From: Candidatus Poribacteria bacterium
Lineage (GTDB): Bacteria; Poribacteria; WGA-4E; DTYX01
Reading direction: 5' to 3'
DNA length: 8,158 nt
NCBI GenBank assembly: GCA_012961655.1
Contig: DTYX01000393.1
Coordinates: forward strand, 1 to 8,158
This document shows, piece by piece, positions 6,662 through 8,158 of the stretch. The notes below the pieces were generated by a model, which did not search any database, had not been told where the DNA came from, and saw only the letters and a list, made by a program, of their open reading frames with translations. The translations under genes were made by a program, and so were the position numbers. Positions within the stretch are counted from its first letter, which is position 1; each line of letters starts with the position of its first letter.

Positions 6662-6952
6662 CTAACTACTTCTTATTGCAAATCTATCTCTAAGACCAAG
6701 CTCCTTGATTAACGCATCATAACACTGTCTATCTGTTCTGCGGAGATAAGCTAAAAGCCTTCGCTGCTTGCCAACTAGTTTAATGAGACCATATCTGGAA
6801 TGATGGTCTTTCCTATTACTCCGGGCATGTTCGGTCAGATAACTGATACGAGCATTCAAGAGAGCTATTTGCACTTCAGGCGAACCGGTATCTCCATCTT
6901 TTCTCGCGTGTTCCTCAATAATCGCTTTTTTTTGTTCAGCGGATAATGGCAT
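6662..6952 (-). CDS. rpsO: 30S ribosomal protein S15
   Basis: A 96-residue protein with the S15 pattern: 'GDTGSPEVQIALLNARISYLTEH' followed by 'KDHHSRYGLIKLVGKQRRLLAYLRR' and 'YDALIKELGLR'. S15 binds 16S rRNA at the junction of helices 20-22 and is an early assembly protein of the small subunit platform. The start is ATG 6952, with GAGGTGA (top strand TCACCTC, 6959-6965) 6 nt upstream. The family is usually about 89 residues ending near LGLRR; here DRFAIRSS extends it by roughly seven. It precedes pnp as in many bacteria, and S15 commonly represses its own mRNA, but no clear S15-binding fold could be identified in the leader. Confidence 0.97.
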   Translation of the reverse strand: MPLSAEQKKAIIEEHARKDGDTGSPEVQIALLNARISYLTEHARSNRKDHHSRYGLIKLVGKQRRLLAYLRRTDRQCYDALIKELGLRDRFAIRSS

Positions 6953-7022
6953 AAGTTTTCACCTCGCTTTATAATTTTCCCGCCATTTTGATTTGTGATA
7001 ATCTATTAGCGACAGGTGTTTT
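6953..7022 (-). other. rpsO leader and upstream spacer
   Basis: Apart from the rpsO ribosome site, this AT-rich stretch shows no clear -35/-10 pair. TAATAGATTAT and TTATAA words exist, but with poor spacing. rpsO may be read from the rmlB promoter, or from one I cannot recognise. Confidence 0.4.
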
Positions 7023-7045
7023 GGTGTTACGTATTGCGTATTACC
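7023..7045 (-). repeat. GGTAATACGCAATACG-type repeat ending the sigma-factor stub
   Basis: On the - strand this reads as GGTAATACGCAATACG followed by TAACACC; GGT...ACC at the edges and the alternating TACG/GCAAT words make it low in complexity. It belongs in style with the CGTAA/TTACG elements at 2258-2279 and 6571-6605. The coding similarity to sigma factors stops exactly where it begins. Confidence 0.45.
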
Positions 7046-7116
7046 AATTCATCGAAAGCCACAGTATCCCCACGCTGGGCTTCTGCCACTAAAATAGAAT
7101 CATCATCTCGCTTCAT
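7027..7116 (-). pseudogene. N-terminal stub of an ECF-type RNA polymerase sigma factor
   Basis: A 29-codon frame starts at ATG 7116, whose ATGA overlaps the rmlB stop (TGA 7113-7115), so it would be translationally coupled. It reads MKRDDDSILVAEAQRGD, then TVAFDELVIRNT and a TAA. The pattern 'D..LV..AQ.GD..AF.EL...' is the hallmark of region 2 at the N-terminus of ECF sigma factors (normally around 180 residues), which recruit RNA polymerase to special promoters. Here the match ends at a repeat (7023-7045) that supplies the stop, and no further sigma-factor residues are seen in any frame before rpsO. It is probably inactive, a remnant left by deletion. It is too short for certainty, but the start overlap and motif agree. 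Confidence 0.6.
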
Positions 7117-8096
7117 TGCTCAACCCCTCTCTCGCGCAATTTCCTCCACCACCACTCATTTTCTTGATACCAGGCAACGGTTTTTTGCAACGCTTCATCA
7201 AAGCTGTGCATCGGTTTCCAACCCAGCTCATCTTCTATCTTACTGGCATCAATGGCGTATCGCCGGTCATGGCCAGGGCGGTCTGCGACGTAAGCGATAA
7301 ATTCTTCGCCCTTTCCCATGATTTTAAGAATTTTTCTGGTCAACTCAATATTGGCAATTTCAGCATTGCCGCCGATGCAGTACGTTTCACCCAGTTTCCC
7401 TTCCGATAAGATTAAATCTATGGCGCGGCAATGGTCTTCGACGTATAACCAATCGCGCACGTATAATCCATCGCCATAAACGGGTACCTTTCGGTTATCA
7501 ATCAGATTTGTAACGAAAAAAGGTATCAACTTTTCGGGATACTGATAAGGTCCAAAATTATTGGAACAATTGCTGATAGTAACTGGCAATTTGTATGTAT
7601 AATGATACGCTAACACCAAATGGTCGGCGCCCGCTTTGGAAGCGGAATAGGGACTGTGTGGGTCATATTTTCTCGCTTCGTGAAATCTCTCTGAAGAATC
7701 GAGTTCCAATGAACCGTAGACTTCATCGGTCGAGATGTGATGAAATCGCTTAATCCTATGTCGCACGACGGCATCCAATAAAATCTGAGTTCCCACAACG
7801 TTCGTTTGAACGAATATTTGCGGGCCGGTAATCGAGCGGTCTACATGCGATTCCGCCGCAAAATGCACGACGATATCCACACCGGACATCAATTCATTCA
7901 CTAAATCCCCGTCACAGATATCTCCTCGAACAAATCGATATTTCGGATGATTTTGGACATCTCTAAGATTATCTAAATTTCCAGCGTAGGTTAGCTTGTC
8001 CAGATTGATAATCTTATCATCGGGATGATTTCTCAGCCAGTAGTGGATAAAATTTGAACCGATAAAACCGGCGCCGCCGGTGATTAAAATTTTCAT
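7113..8096 (-). CDS. rmlB: dTDP-glucose 4,6-dehydratase
   Basis: A 327-residue enzyme of the extended short-chain dehydrogenase family. It converts dTDP-glucose to dTDP-4-keto-6-deoxyglucose with bound NAD+, the second step toward dTDP-L-rhamnose and other deoxysugars of surface polysaccharides. Visible motifs are the NAD-binding GGAGFIGSNF (residues 7-16), STDEVYG with Thr123-Asp124-Glu125 (active-site triplet), the catalytic Tyr150-x3-Lys154 in SPYSASK, 'SNNFGPYQYPEKLIP' (178-192) and 'RPGHDRRYAID' (273-283). Length is near the family norm. The start ATG 8096 lies 15 nt below the predicted transcription start. No rmlA, rmlC or rmlD is in the window. The stop overlaps the start of the sigma-factor stub. 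Confidence 0.95.
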   Translation of the reverse strand: MKILITGGAGFIGSNFIHYWLRNHPDDKIINLDKLTYAGNLDNLRDVQNHPKYRFVRGDICDGDLVNELMSGVDIVVHFAAESHVDRSITGPQIFVQTNVVGTQILLDAVVRHRIKRFHHISTDEVYGSLELDSSERFHEARKYDPHSPYSASKAGADHLVLAYHYTYKLPVTISNCSNNFGPYQYPEKLIPFFVTNLIDNRKVPVYGDGLYVRDWLYVEDHCRAIDLILSEGKLGETYCIGGNAEIANIELTRKILKIMGKGEEFIAYVADRPGHDRRYAIDASKIEDELGWKPMHSFDEALQKTVAWYQENEWWWRKLRERGVEQ

Positions 8097-8105
8097 TTAT
8101 CTTCA

Positions 8106-8136
8106 CTCAATTGTGAGATTATATCATAATTGATAT
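8106..8136. promoter_or_regulatory. two palindromes overlapping the rmlB promoter (possible operators)
   Basis: ATATCA-TAAT-TGATAT (8121-8136) is a perfect 6-bp dyad lying over the -10/spacer, and CTCAATTGTGAG (8106-8117, CTCA/TGAG arms) covers the expected transcription start. Such placement would suit a repressor, but AT-rich dyads also arise by chance. Confidence 0.4.
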
Positions 8137-8147
8137 CCAAACTGCAA
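8118..8147 (-). promoter_or_regulatory. sigma-70-type promoter of rmlB
   Basis: On the - strand, TTGCAG (8142-8147) lies 18 bp before a perfect TATAAT (8118-8123). Transcription would start near 8111, leaving a leader of only about 15 nt to the ATG at 8096. The -35 matches the consensus poorly beyond TTG. Confidence 0.6.
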
Positions 8148-8158
8148 GACTTTTATAC

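Noticed and set aside
7016..7300. 94-codon open frame on the + strand over the rmlB end
   Set aside because: It is opposite conserved rmlB and the sigma-stub codons, with no coherent domain.

Overview
The window looks like chromosomal DNA from a Gram-negative (diderm) bacterium with moderate GC. The signs are an LptE-type lipopolysaccharide-assembly lipoprotein, a second lipoprotein, an outer-membrane beta-barrel fragment and a dTDP-sugar gene. The mix of a DUF5916-like barrel, a DUF6599-like lipoprotein and many short palindromic or tandem intergenic repeats suggests an uncultivated lineage of the Poribacteria or FCB-like kind. That placement is an impression from gene style, not a measurement.

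Left part, + strand (1-2162): the C-terminal part of an outer-membrane beta-barrel protein enters from the left edge. It is followed closely by a small soluble gluzincin-type metallopeptidase with an HEECH...NEG motif. After that comes a GC-rich spacer of repeat-like character and the last ~94 codons of an ABC-2/DUF3526-type permease, apparently a gene remnant.

Middle and right, - strand (2304-8096): transcription runs right to left through rmlB (dTDP-glucose 4,6-dehydratase), a 29-codon stub of an ECF sigma factor that overlaps the rmlB stop by ATGA, rpsO (ribosomal protein S15), pnp (PNPase), lptE and a DUF6599-like lipoprotein. rmlB has a good sigma-70-type promoter at the right edge, overlaid by two short palindromes. 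The rpsO-pnp pair is the classical translation/RNA-decay operon. lptE and the second lipoprotein, beyond a 344-bp repeat-rich gap, belong to the cell envelope. The two strands converge at about 2163-2303.

The least ordinary content is in the small sequences between genes. A MITE-like element with perfect 12-bp terminal inverted repeats (CGACTTTTTC flanked by TA) sits between rpsO and pnp. A TTACG/CGTAA-rich repeat family recurs at three intergenic places, one of which ends the sigma-factor stub. Four 8-bp tandem units overlie the start region of the DUF6599-like lipoprotein. A strong hairpin lies directly before lptE, and a block of heptanucleotide repeats lies between lptE and pnp. No complete new defence or mobile system is present. 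The window reads as housekeeping genes in a genome heavily seeded with small repeats and gene remnants.
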